This document shows positions 1 through 11,049 of a DNA stretch of 64,000 nucleotides, piece by piece. This DNA is from Ryuthela nishihirai (Eukaryota > Arthropoda > Arachnida > Araneae > Heptathelidae). The translations under genes and the position numbers were made by a program. Location: contig JAWZYU010000007.1 of the NCBI GenBank assembly GCA_038380435.1, forward strand, positions 27,507,001-27,571,000. Direction: 5' to 3'. The notes beneath the pieces are model-generated. The model worked only from the letters and a program-made list of their open reading frames with translations, was not told where the DNA came from and ran no database searches. How positions within the stretch are numbered: the first letter of the stretch is position 1; each line of letters opens with the position of its first letter.

Positions 1-488
1 TCTTTACCAAATGGATATTATGACACTTCCAGTAAACATTTACTATATTCAGAACTGACTAGGGCTGTTCATAAATACAACCAGCACTGAAGCAGCTATA
101 GCCATACATGTTTGTTTCAATAATATTTTTTGTAGTGCCTATATGCCCTGTCTTTTGTGGCTTTCATGAAGGGAATATATGCTGCCATCAGTGTCCATAT
201 ATAAAAACAACATTTATTCATTGTAGCACTTCTGAAGGTTTTGCACAGCAGTTGAATGTTAATAGTGTTTACTTTCTTTCTTGTATTATCTGTAAAAAAA
301 ACTATTTAATAGAGTATTTAATGTGAATATAATGTTCAGTGAAAAGCAATAAATGTTTACTTCAAGTCCTGAAAGCACTAATGATAATAAGAGTCCAGAC
401 AGATATGTAATGCTGCAATATTTTAAGCTAAATACAATGTGAAAGAGTTGCAACTAGTGGAGCTCAAGTTAATCCAAGTTCAATAATA
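1..488. other. AT-rich DNA, nothing assigned
   Basis: The 72-codon frame at 108-326 is cysteine and phenylalanine rich with no recognised family. I see no splice context, repeat or RNA gene that would explain this stretch. Confidence 0.4.
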
Positions 489-496
489 CTCTAGGC

Positions 497-696
497 CAGT
501 GGTTCTCAACCTTTTATGCTTCCCGTAACCCCTGAAAATGTGTATGTAACTGGCATACCCCTTGTATAGATAGATAAAACTATAGTTATAGTATAACAAT
601 GTGAATAAAATAAAACACACATATATCTAGCGACTTTTGAGCTCTCACAGCATACTCCAAAAAATTTTACCGCGTACCCCACGTTGAGAACCCCTA
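497..696. mobile_element. hAT-type MITE with perfect 8-bp TSD
   Basis: The 200-bp element starts CAGTGGTTCTCAACC and ends GTTGAGAACCCC, so the ends form an inverted repeat of the type seen in hAT MITEs. Both sides carry the 8-bp duplication CTCTAGGC (489-496 and 697-704), the expected length for hAT insertion. There is no coding capacity. Confidence 0.85.
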
Positions 697-717
697 CTCT
701 AGGCTATAATTAAACGG

Positions 718-1410
718 TTTGTAAATGGTAGCTAGGCATAAACTGGAACAAAACTGGCCAGGTCTAGTGCCTAATGTCCGACCCTGCCTTCTCGTGGTGC
801 AGGGTATTAGTACCTTTCAAAAGAGATATTCTCTTTGGATAAAAAGAGATATGGCCTACTGATGGTCATCTATGGCTACTTTTTTCTTTTTTTCAACCCT
901 GCTGAGGAGTGGTCAACTTTACAGGGTTCTGGTGCTGACCATTTATACCTACTAGACTAGACTTGTTTATGGATCCTGGACTTGCTGCACTGGTGGGCCT
1001 CTGTTGAGGGAGAATCTGCCACTGTGTTTTCTGTTTGCTTCTGGGTTGCCAGTCCTAAGTGAACAGAGGCATGGGATACCTTATATCAGCTGGTGGATAA
1101 TCCTGATCAGAGGCCATCGCAGGTACCTGAATTTCACTTAGCTAGTTGGGCATCGTCAATCCTAAACTGGAGTAATATGTCTCAGGCAGCCATATAGATC
1201 TTGAAAAAGTCCATTTGAAAAGGTGGTGCCTGAAGTTCCTACCAGTATCAGTGACTTCAGCCTTTAGCAGAGGAGGAACAGGTCTTTGCCCCCATGCCTG
1301 GGATCAGGGGGGCTGTTTGACATTGTTGACCCTATCTCAATAAACCTAGTTTCTTTAAAAATCCTACTAATCATTTTCTCTCTGCAGGAACATGGAACGT
1401 GAGCTCATTT
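718..1410 (+). mobile_element. RTE-1: 5' fragment of the RTE-like retrotransposon
   Basis: The fragment matches the 5' untranslated region and ORF start of the complete copies at 11050 and 50584: the TGTAAATGGTAGCTAGG start, the CTTCTCGTGGTGCAGG block, the CCTGCTGAGGAGTGGTCAAC block, and the segment up to the first endonuclease motif. Similarity fades near 1410, where Tc1-like sequence follows. It is heavily diverged and non-functional. Confidence 0.75.
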
Positions 1411-1469
1411 AATATGGAGTTGGCAACATCACACTTGGAGTTCAGATCATTGGGCGCATCTTAATGTTC

Positions 1470-2040
1470 ATAGATGAATTGCGATTCAACCTAAGTACTG
1501 ATTCGTGAAGTATTTGCATCTGGAGAGAACCAGGGACCCACAACAATCCCTCGAACATCAGAAAAAGGGACTACTCGGGTGGCCATGGCATAATAGTTGG
1601 AGCTGGAATCATGTCAAACAGATGTACAGACCTGCACATCTTTTCAAGTGGCCCTGTTACTGCCGTATGGTACAGAGATGAGTTCCTCAACCCATATGTC
1701 AGGCCATTCTGGGGAGCCATTTGTCCAGATTTTATTCTTATGGATGATAACGGCTGCCCTCATTGAGCTCATGTGGTCAACGATTTTCTCGAAGAGGAAG
1801 ATATTCGCTGAATGGAGTGGCAGCCCAGATCCGACCTCAATCCCATTGAGCATGTATAGGATGCTTTAGGGAGATGTATTAGAGCTCACTGCTCCCTCCC
1901 AAAGCACTCCGTGAACTCAGAACAGCACTTGTTGAGGAGTGGTATTAATCCCCTCAAGAACTCATCAATACCCTCATAAACAGTATAAAGAGTTGTTGCT
2001 TGAGCTGCATGGCTGTCAGGGGTGAACATACTCCATATTA
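1470..2040 (+). pseudogene. Tc1-A: decayed Tc1-like transposase
   Basis: Broken frames give DELRFNLSTDS, a GGHGIIVGAGI stretch like GG.S.MVWGGI, YRDEFLNPYVRPFWGAI, then ILMDDNGCPH (second catalytic Asp context) and SDLNPIEHV (third catalytic residue context). These motifs are in the order of Tc1 family DDE transposases. There are several stops and shifts. It belongs to the same subfamily as Tc1-C at 9542. TIRs were not found. Confidence 0.75.
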
Positions 2041-2284
2041 ACATACTGCATGTCGTATATAGCAGACAGAGAGAGACATACAGAGATACATACATACAGA
2101 GAGAGCAGTATTGTTCCATGGATTGCTCCTTCATGTCAATTTCACAATTATGATCTTAATGCATACATATTATATGATTATGAATTTCTTCAGCTTGATT
2201 TACATTTGTAAATATAATAATAAACCTCTTTATCAAATTTTATTGCATTCCCTTAAAAATACTTTGAGTCATGTATGAATTTAA

Positions 2285-2760
2285 TTTTGATAATGCTAGA
2301 AATTTGAAATTTTGATAGTATAATGTGATTGTCATAAGGTTTGCATTGGCAACAAGAAATTGTTCCCTTACACCTATATGGGAGGGAAACCCAACTGTTT
2401 TGTTTTAAGAGATAATTGGAAAATTCTGTTTAGTTGGATAGTCACTAATGAAATATAATTTGCATTTTTTCATATCCTTAGGTGGTTTTAACTTACATCA
2501 TTAGAGGGCACTAAATATGGAAAAAGTGAAACTTTTAACTAATATTGCTAGTGATCTGTTTTGGTAGAAATTTGAAATATCAGTGGTAGAGTGTAAGAGT
2601 TGTGTTCACTGACAGCAACAACTGCCCCTCTCCCCCTTTTCTCAGAGGTGTGTAAGAAAAGCAGTCGTGTTTCATTTTAAGGAATAAAAGAGAAGTGCTT
2701 TTTATGTTGTATAAGTACTAATAAAATATTACTATTTTCATTTTCTGAATCATCCATTAA
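2285..2760. repeat. Dispersed copy of the repeat unit arrayed at 42-43 kb
   Basis: The segments GAAATTTGAAATTTTGATAG, TTGGATAGTCACTAATGAAA and the following TATAATTTGCATTTTTTCAT reappear, with small changes, in the 42050-43200 array. The order of segments is the same, and this copy most resembles the last unit there. Origin unknown. Confidence 0.6.
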
Positions 2761-4755
2761 TTCAAATTAAAACATTTAAAAAAGAGGGCAAAAGTCAGTA
2801 AATGATAAACTTAATTTTATGAAAATATGTGCTTCTCCCTGAGTGCAACCTAAGTGTTTCACTCTCACATACATGCCAAGTGGGTTCAAGTCCCACTCAT
2901 GACGAAACTCATTCTTTCAGCAAAACTATTTCTTAAATTCTATGCCAACAAGTAATCTGTGTCTTTATTATTGATTGAAACATCATTCTCTTCGAAAATG
3001 AGATTCCTATAGTTGCCAGAGGAAAAATGTGTTCTAGTTAAAATTTCGAATTGTGCAAAAATTAAACTTCTTAATTCATGAAAGATGTGTAAAATAAAAT
3101 ATAAGGTGTTTTTTTTTTCATCTGAGTTAAATGGATTTAATTATGTACATATATCATAATGTTTGGAGCAGAAGTAAATTCAACTTAGAATGCTGATTTT
3201 ACATTGGTGTAAAAGTTTGAAATCCAAAAATAATTGACTGAAATTACATATTTTTATACAATTTTCTCTTTTTATTATGTATTTATATTACTACAATTTG
3301 AGCTTTAGTAAATTGATCAGTTTGGATGTTGAGTGGCAAGGGCATATACTAGTGTATATGCTGTATGAGAAACCAGAAACCTGATAGATCTAGGTTATCT
3401 GTGTCCTTTGTGCAGGTAGTACCTGCTACCTACCTGATCTCAAAGGTAATGGTAATCAGTGCTTCCTCACCCTTCTCATTAGATGAAGTTGGAACGATCA
3501 GAAATAATTTAGACTTTTGTAACAGACATAAAAGATGAATGTGGCATGGCTCATTAATACATGGAGCCAAGGCAGAGTTAAATGCTTAAATATCCAATGC
3601 CTGAGTGTTTAAAAGGCTTTTTTCTTTAGTTAATATTTATTACCTGGAGTTAATGAGCCCAAACTATTTTGACGATTATTGAGACCAAGCCCACCTGAGT
3701 CCGATTTAGGAAAAAAAGTTCTCTGACGCATCATGAGACGTATAAATAGGAATGTATAATGCTAATTATTTATTCTTATATTGTTAATTATAATCATTAT
3801 ATGACAAAATTAAAACGTTAATTCTATCTGGAACTAAAATATATTAGAAATACTAGTAGCAGAAACTAAAAGTTTGTGGTTTATTTATAATGATACTATT
3901 CATTTATTAATGATAGTGAATATGTAAAAATAATTGAAGCTGCATGATGTTTATTTTTAATTATTACAGACTGACAAAAAGGTTGAATATGTAATCAAAA
4001 ACATTTTATATCTATGCTTATTTTTTCACAATTGCAACAAATATTTGAAATTTAAATTCTTTTGAGCCCCAGCCCACCCAAATTCATCTCTAGTAAATGT
4101 ACTACTTTTGTATACTGTCAGAAGCAAAGTGTTAAAATATACATGTTTCTTTTGATATTTTATTAATGTAACCATGGCTCCACCACCTCCATAGCATCAT
4201 CAAAAATCCTGAAAGGAAAATAAAAAAAAACCCTTAAAAATAGAACTTAAAACAGAGCAATAAAAATTCATCTACACATACCATGTAGTGACAGCTACAT
4301 GCCATTATAACAGAGGAAAAGCAACTCATAAAAGAGATGTTGTAACAGTTGGATTGTAAATATTTGTTCAGCAAATTTTGAAAATTTTAGACTTTTACAA
4401 AAAAACTTCCATCCTAGCAACTTTATCTGTTAACCTTAACATGCTGGGTTTGCAGAAGATAATTCTCTCTGGTGACCAGATTAATTTTAAAGTGATTCCA
4501 TCAGAAAAAAATAACAACTTTTGAAATCTTATACTAAAATAATTAATATATGCAAATTTGTCATTATCAAAATAAAAAGCACTAAATTATGAATTTTTAG
4601 AAAATAAAATATTAAAAAGATATTAATTTTAATAATTCTTATATAAAACAATACAGTAAGAGAAAGTGTAATCTCATTGGATTTGAACCTCATTCTGAAA
4701 TAACTAATGAACAGAATATGACATGTTATTTCTTAAATGAAAGAGCATTTAATTC
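2761..4755. other. AT-rich DNA, nothing assigned
   Basis: No coding exon of HAUS6 or other gene is recognised. It contains several short purine or T runs and a box-B-like string near 2880, but no full SINE. This interval could hold an upstream HAUS6 exon that I failed to see. Confidence 0.35.
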
Positions 4756-4757
4756 TA

Positions 4758-5906
4758 CACTGAGATACCAGTTTATTAGATACACCACCCCTCGTCACAT
4801 AAATGATTCATTCCAATATATAATATATCATGTGACTGTGGTGTGCAATATAAATCAGGCAGACTAGCTCTTTGAGCATCAGAATGGGTAAAACAAGTGA
4901 TGAGTGGCTTTAAATGTACCATTATAGTTAGTGCTTGGTGTGCCAGTTCTAGCATCTCTCAAATGGCAGTCCTCTTATTCTTTTTACACATAACTGTTTC
5001 CTAGGGTTTACCAAGAATGATGCAAAAACCAAAAAATTACCAGTGATTGGTAATCCTATGAACAAAAATAGCTTGTGGATCAGAGGGATCAAAGGAGACT
5101 GGTGAGAATCATGCAAACAGACAGACTACAACAAATCACAGCAGAAATAAACATTGGTGTGCAGAAGGTCATCTCTGAATGCACCATGTATCGGATCTTG
5201 TGAATGGGCTACAACAGCCATTGACCATGTCAAGTTCCAATGTTGTCAGTGAAGAACATGAAAGTGGGTCTCCAGTGGGCACTGACTTTTGAGGACTGGA
5301 AAACAGTAGCCTAATCATATAAATCAGAGTTCCTTTTGCATCATGCTGATGGAAGGATCAGAATATGGAACAAGTAACAGGCCATGGAACCATCTTGTCT
5401 GGTCAGCAGTACAGACCAGTGGTGGTGGTGTGATGGTGTGGGAAATGTTTTCTGCAAGCATTAGGTCCCCTGATACCTATTGGAGGACATCTGAATGCCA
5501 CAATGTGTTTGAACATCATTGCCGACCAAGTTCATCCCTTCATGGTAGTTTATCCTCACTCGGATAGACACATTCATGATAATGCACCTACTAACAAGGC
5601 ATGTATCTTCACTAAATGGTTCCAGGAACTTGCCAGCAAGTTTGCTTCATTGGCCTGCACAGTCCCCAGATCTAAACCCTACCAAGCATCTTTGGAATGA
5701 GGTGGTAAGGGCTCACAGCAAGACTGTGCCACCATCCAATTTGCAGCAACTGCACAACCTATCACTTCCACATGGTACAACATTCCTGTATGACATATCC
5801 AGCCCCTTGTAAGTTCCATGCCTTTATGAATATGGGCTGTTCTGAAGGCTGAAAGAGGCTCAACACACTACTAGATAGGTGTATATAATAAACTGATATC
5901 TCAGTG
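4758..5906 (+). mobile_element. Tc1-D: Tc1-like element with both TIRs, inactive
   Basis: The left end CACTGAGATACCAGTTTATT and the reverse complement of the right end CACTGAGATATCAGTTTATT match almost perfectly and continue to TACACC. Both ends are flanked by TA (4756-4757, 5907-5908). Inside, + strand frames carry ITAEINIGVQKVISECT (HTH), GGGVMVWEMFS, and SPDLNPTKHLWNEV, the Tc1 DDE signatures, split over three frames at 5343-5812. At 1149 bp the size is close to a complete Tc1 element; only point decay is visible. Confidence 0.85.
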
Positions 5907-5908
5907 TA

Positions 5909-6556
5909 CATAATAATATATAAACAGATTTGATAATATTTTACTATCAAGTAAGATAATATATAAACAGAACCTGAAACAGGATAATTGTACAGTTCCA
6001 TATTTTTTTTATTATACAGTACTGCTGAAAATTTCATCAGAGTCACTATATTGTGTACTTTCACTGTTTGGTATTAACATTTACTACTAACCCATTATAC
6101 AAGTCATTTTTGAGGGAATTTCAAATGATCAAGAAAATGATGAATGGCAAGAGTTCAAAAAGCACTCTCCGTGAAACTTTAGTTTGGGAACATTAAAAAA
6201 CAGGAAGAAAATGACCAAATACTCAGGTATGAAAAAAAGTCACAGTAATGGCTGCCACGTCAATGTAATGCCTTCCTTCGTCTTTTTTGCAACTTTTTTG
6301 ATATATAAATTATTAGATTTATATTCATTATCATATTTATTTCATAAACTTTTAAGATTGATTAAAAAAAATGCTTAAAATGGCCAATTTCTCTGGAAAA
6401 AAGAAACCTCTTGGAGCATATTGTCTTGGAACTGTAGTTTCCAATGAATATGAGGCTTGCATCTGACTCTGAACTACATTGTGTTCTGTCACTTTAAGGA
6501 TTAAGAAGAAAATTTTCAAGATGAAGTACTGATCACTTTGAGATCAACTCTTGAAG
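5909..6556. other. AT-rich DNA, nothing assigned
   Basis: Between Tc1-D and a decayed SINE2 I find no repeat relative, exon or RNA gene. Short frames at 5762-6064 (-) and 6184-6378 (+) look like chance. Confidence 0.4.
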
Positions 6557-6945
6557 TTTTGTTATTTAGTCTCTGAGCAGCACTATGTGCTCACAGTATG
6601 TTAAATGATCAGATGACAAAAAACCAAAGGGCTTAGAGAAGGCTTGGGAAGAAAATGTTGAGCAGCTGTTAGGAGATAGATGGAAAGCCCCATCCCCTCC
6701 CCCTCCTTCAAGCCATCCAATCTGCTAATCTGTTCTTTAGTATTCACAGGGATATTGCAATCCTGCACTGGCTTAACCTCCCATTTGCTAGATATTAGCC
6801 TTTCCAAACTCATTGGTGTAACTTTCTCATTGAGGACAGAGTGGGAGTTATTGGAGAAAATCAGTCATAGCTGGGATTCAAACCTAGGAACATCAGATTA
6901 TGAGATGAGCCTCATAGACTATTGATTGAGCCAACCCTTGGCCTA
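6557..6945 (-). mobile_element. SINE2, old copy
   Basis: This is the reverse complement of the family seen intact at 20599, 22576 and 62186. The tail block (CTCTGAGCAGCACT), the AGCTGTT..GGAGATAGATGG block, CCTTTCCAAACTCATTGGTG and the tRNA-like head (AGCTGGGATTCAAACCTAGG) occur in the right order. It is much more diverged than the young copies. Confidence 0.75.
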
Positions 6946-6957
6946 ACACAAACTTTC

Positions 6958-7142
6958 CTCAACGCCTACTATCTGTTGGATGGCATATTAAGCTGTGGGC
7001 GAGAGAACCCTGTTCTATGCAAGCTTAAAGAACATACTGAATGACCTTAACAGTAAGATTTTGCTTGCAAACAGCTGTCCAGTGGATTCCTTTTCCCTAC
7101 CTTACTCTTTGAGCTCTTGGAATCCTTGTAACTTGTAACACA
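6958..7142 (+). mobile_element. SINE2, 3' half, old copy
   Basis: It runs from TTGGATGGCATATTAAGCTG through TTAAAGAACATACTGAATGA and AACAGCTGTCCAGTGG to the CTTGGAATCCTTGTAAC end, matching the second half of SINE2. It lies head to head with the - strand copy just upstream. Confidence 0.7.
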
Positions 7143-7181
7143 ACCATCACTCTATATCAATTCCAAGCAATTACATTACTA

Positions 7182-8323
7182 CACTGAAAGGACAGTTCAT
7201 TATGCATACCTACCTAATGATGTGAAGGTCCATCATTTGCTCTCTCAATAGCAGCAACACATTGTGGATGGACCTCTACCAAGTGTTGTAAACATTTACG
7301 TGTATTGCAGCCCATGATTCCAGGACAGCTGTCCATAAAGCACCGAGAATTGCTGATGGGTGTTGGGCTCGAATTTCACCCCACAGAGGCTCAGTAGGGT
7401 TCAAATCCAGAGAGTGAGAGGGCCATTTGAGGGTTGTGAACTTACTTGAATGCTTCTCCAACTAAGTACCAAATGAGAGTGATGAAACATGGCATTGTCT
7501 TGTTGAAAGAAGCCTGTGTAGAAATGGATAGCCATGAACAGGCATAGTTGGTTGGTGAGTACATCAACATAGCCTTTTGCAGTGATGATGGGACCAATAG
7601 TTACAAGGACCTATGTAAACATGCCCAGCACATTACACTGCTTCCACCAGCCTATAATACCCTGACTTGACAGTTGGGGTCCATGACCTCATGCAGTCTA
7701 CACCACACACATGCAACTTCCCATTGGCATGTTGTAATTGGAACTTTGATTCGTCGGACCAAGCTACCCACTTTAGGTCTTCCATGATCCATTGGCAATG
7801 TTCCTTCACCCACTGCAGCCTCATTGCTCGGTGATGTGATGTTAAAAAGGGTACTCAATGTGGGTGTCAGCTACCATAGCCCCATCGTGCATCAAATGAT
7901 CTTTCACAAACCTTCATAGCTGCCCCACAGTTGAATGCCAACATTATCATCTGCACTGTGGCCCTCTGGTCTGTTGTTATGATACAAGAGAGGCAGCACT
8001 TACCTCGAACATCAGTTTTTCCAGTGGCTGCAAGTTTTGCCAATTTTGATGTAGTTGTGGTACATATGCGATGGTTGCACATGGAAATCCCAAATATTAT
8101 GCAGTCACAGATATGGTGCATACCATCTTCCTTGCACCTACTGTCTGCCCACAACTGAACTTGCTCAGATCACCATGTTTACCTGTCATAACAGTCACAA
8201 GTACACTATACAGCAGATGAGTATCTGATCTATTTATAGCCTGCAAGGGAAAACTGGCCACATTATTGTGACAAAGTAGGGCAGGGTTTGTGGAAATGTG
8301 TATATTAAATTGTACTTTCAGTG
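7182..8323 (-). mobile_element. Tc1-E: Tc1-like element with both TIRs, inactive
   Basis: The ends CACTGAAAGGACAGTTCATT and, on the opposite strand, CACTGAAAGTACAATTTAAT are flanked by TA (7180-7181, 8324-8325). Minus-strand frames carry QRATVQMIMLAFNCGAAMKV (HTH), WVAWSDESKFQLQH (first catalytic Asp), and SHSLDLNPTEPLWGEI (third catalytic position). The reading frame is broken by shifts. At 1142 bp it is nearly the same size as Tc1-D but a different subfamily. Confidence 0.85.
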
Positions 8324-8668
8324 TATATAATTGAAAACATAAGTAAGAAGAAAAATAGCATAAGATATATATTTTTAGTGAATTACTCATATTTTCTGAT
8401 TTCAAACTTTTCCATAATGTGAATTACTGTGTAATGTAAATTGCTCTTGGTAATTGTTGCTGACATGCAGGTCTGTATTGTAAAAATTTCAAAGATGGAT
8501 GACTTAATTGTAGGATCTTTGAAAAGATGTGATGGCTGATATTTTCAAACAAAAAAAAAACTTATTGGATGAAAAATAAGCTAGAATAGATGGAGAAATA
8601 TAATATTTAGTAGAATTTTTGTTAATGATAAAAGAGAAATTTAATATGATCATAAATTACTTTTTCAG

Positions 8669-8764
8669 AGATATGTTCCAATTGCCAAATAAAAAAGGTT
8701 TTGAAGTTGTCACACATTTCCTCTTTATGAAGATTAATGGCACCTTGAGCAAGAAGGAATTTCG
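8669..8764 (+). CDS. HAUS6: HAUS6-like, exon a (first found)
   Basis: The acceptor is tttttcag and the donor is GTATGT at 8765. The exon gives the last base of a split codon, then 31 codons from GAT ATG TTC, then CG of a split Arg codon. The peptide starts DMFQLPNKKGFEVVTHFLF, matching the conserved N-terminal HAUS6 block (MF, then a Pro-Asn or Leu-Asn turn, then a hydrophobic helix ending in LF). An AG two bases downstream (8669-8670) could be the real acceptor. The upstream exon must end in phase 2 and was not identified. Confidence 0.8.
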
Positions 8765-8804
8765 GTATGTAGAAAGATAAAATACATATTTCCTATTTGG
8801 TATA

Positions 8805-8927
8805 CAACCACCCTCAATTTACATGATGCTCATTTAATTTACACTGTCAGTTTTACATGGTCAAAAAAGTGCATCAGTTTTGATTTACATGATAGACTCA
8901 GCTTTTACATGGTCAAGAAAATGCAAC
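8805..8927. repeat. Dispersed repeat interrupted by the Tigger insertion
   Basis: Strings such as TTTTACATGGTCAAGAAAAT and AATTTACACTGTCAGTTTTA recur in related form at 56035-56125. The pattern appears to resume beyond the Tigger right end at 15491-15545. Family unknown. Confidence 0.4.
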
Positions 8928-9541
8928 TACAGTAAGGGTCCGAAAATCCAGACTTCTCAGATTGGGATGGTGCAGATTTCTGGATTCTCAGGAGTAACTT
9001 TGAGATTCAATTTTAAGGAGGGGTGAAGAAAATGAAAACAAGTAAATCATGATAGTGTTTTCACTACAAAATAATACAGTATGAATTTGTTCTAGAAATC
9101 ATTCACAAAAGAAACATTTGTATTTAAAAAACTGAAAGAAATTATTCCTTCATGTGCATCTGGTGCAGTACTTGTGGATGGAAGACTTGTTCTATCAGTA
9201 TACATTACAGCTTTTTTAAGAAGGTTTCTTATGTCGCTTTGTTTGTTTGTTGAGATTGTAATTTCTTTCTGATCAAATTATATGCACGTGCATGACATCT
9301 TTAAGACTGAAGCAGTGGTTATGTTCCACGAATTTTGACATTTTTTTATACTCTTTTATGCACAATCCCAAGTTATATTTTCTTCTTGAACTACACTGAT
9401 TTCCACAAATTAAAAAAAAACTCAGAAAAATTATCGTAAACAATAAATTATATGAATGATTTTAATGAAATTTGATGGAAACATGAATTGCATGCTAGTT
9501 TAAGAATGGCATGAAATATTTTACACTAGAAACATTTTTCG

Positions 9542-10570
9542 TCAAAAAATAACACAGGAACTTGTCCAAAAACGAGGTGTCAGAATGCAGTGGTCAAAGT
9601 TCTTTAATGAGTGGTCACCTCTTACAGCGATGCAAGCACAATAGTGATGGTCCATGCTGTTTATGTTGTGAATCAGCTCAGTAGGGAGTAATGACCATTG
9701 TTCTTTTAAAGCAATAATGAGCTTCCCCTTTGTTTCAGGTGGTGGGTTGAGGGCAGCAACATGTCTCCCTAGAGCATCCCGCACATGCTCAATCAGATTT
9801 AGGTCAGGAGATCGGTTGGACACTCCATGCGCAGGAATCTCCTCTTGAAGGTATTGTTCCATTAGTCGAGCTCTGTGTGGACAAGTGTTATCACCTTGTA
9901 GATTGAATGTTTCACTTATTGCACCAGCATAAGGACATACATAAGGGTCCAGGATGTCATTTCTATACCTTTGAGCATTGAGGTTCCCACTCATCAACAC
10001 ATAGAGGTTTGTGCTTCTACCTAAGGAAATGCCACCCCAAACACACATGCTATCTCCACCATAACTGTTTCTTTGACGGATGTTACTGGGATGATAGCAG
10101 GTACCTCGTTCTCCCCATGTCCAACCATGCCCGGAATCACTCTGCAAGCAATATTTGGACTCATCTGTGAATAGTACAGATCTCCATTGCTCTTATGTCC
10201 AGTTAACGTGTGCGTGCCCAATTCAAACATTCTCTCCTGTGATGTGATGGGTATACAAATTACTAGAAGCTGATACAACCCTCACAGTGGCTGCTGCAAG
10301 AGATGTCCTAGCTGAGAGGGAGTAGACGTACTTCTCCTTTGTGCTGTTAATCACAAATATTGGTTTTGTACAGCGGTTGTAACTTTAGCCCTTCCTTGGC
10401 TAAACCTCTGAGACGTGGAATCCGTGTTAAGAAATTGATTCCACAGTCTATGGACTACAGAAGGACTTGCATTCAGCCATCGAGCCAGGTCTGACTTACT
10501 TTGGCCTGTTTTGAGCTAGCCAATAGCTCTCCACCCCAGTTCATTTGGCAAATGATGTCTCGAGGTCATT
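9542..10570 (-). pseudogene. Tc1-C: Tc1-like transposase inside Tigger
   Basis: A 201-codon minus-strand frame (9542-10147) reads VWGGISLGRSTNLYVL, YRNDILDPYVCPYAGAI, LQGDNTCPHRARLMEQYLQE, SPDLNLIEHVRDALGRHVAA and RGDHS near the C-terminus, in Tc1 order. Changes at the DN(A)RPH block suggest it is inactive. Upstream, to about 10570, the reverse complement carries HTH-like remnants (SGLAR..G.S.., broken). It belongs to the same subfamily as Tc1-A. Convincing TIRs were not found. Confidence 0.8.
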
Positions 10571-10825
10571 CCTTCAAGATGGCTATTTTGGATTTCTTTA
10601 CTTATATTTACAACACAAAATAATGATCTACTCCAAAACATCCATTTTTATGCTGCTATCCGATTACACAAATTGACACAACCTAGACTAATTTGCATAT
10701 GATATACTCACTCAGCATTACTTTACTGGTTACATGAACAACTTTGGTTAGAATTGCACAATTCTTTGGCGAATTATCACAATTTGTCTCATTTTTCCTT
10801 AATTTATGGAAACTAGTGTACGTTG

Positions 10826-11037
10826 AGCCGTCCCGTGGCCGAGTGGTTAGCATGCTTAGCTACTGATCTAAGGGACCTGGGTTCGAGCCCCGTATTAGGC
10901 ATGGATGTGTGTGTCGTTTTTCTGCTGAGGTCCTGCCATCCTCTCAGTTCTCCTACTGTGGCATATAAACTGACAGGCTCCTGTCAGACCTCTGTGGCAA
11001 GCAGCTGCTTGAGGGGGTATTTATTATATTTATTTAT
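10826..11037 (+). mobile_element. SINE1: tRNA-derived SINE, complete, with TSD
   Basis: The head has an A box (TGGCCGAGTGG) and a B box (GGTTCGAGCCC) of a pol III tRNA promoter. The body ends GCAGCTGCTTGAGG and a TATTTATT-type tail. A 12-bp duplication TAGTGTACGTTG flanks it (10814-10825, 11038-11049). At 212 bp it is full length compared with other copies here. The right duplication abuts the start of RTE-2. The parental tRNA is uncertain. Confidence 0.87.
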
Positions 11038-11049
11038 TAGTGTACGTTG

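Noticed and set aside
2860..2910. Box-B-like GGGTTCAAGTCCCAC suggesting a tRNA gene or SINE
   Set aside because: No A box at the right distance, no cloverleaf, and no similarity to SINE1 or SINE2.
4656..4740. Frame with NLIGFEPHSEITNE, resembling the LGFEP motif near the HAUS6 N-terminus
   Set aside because: No GT in the phase needed to join exon a, a poor acceptor, and no similarity beyond five residues. Probably chance.
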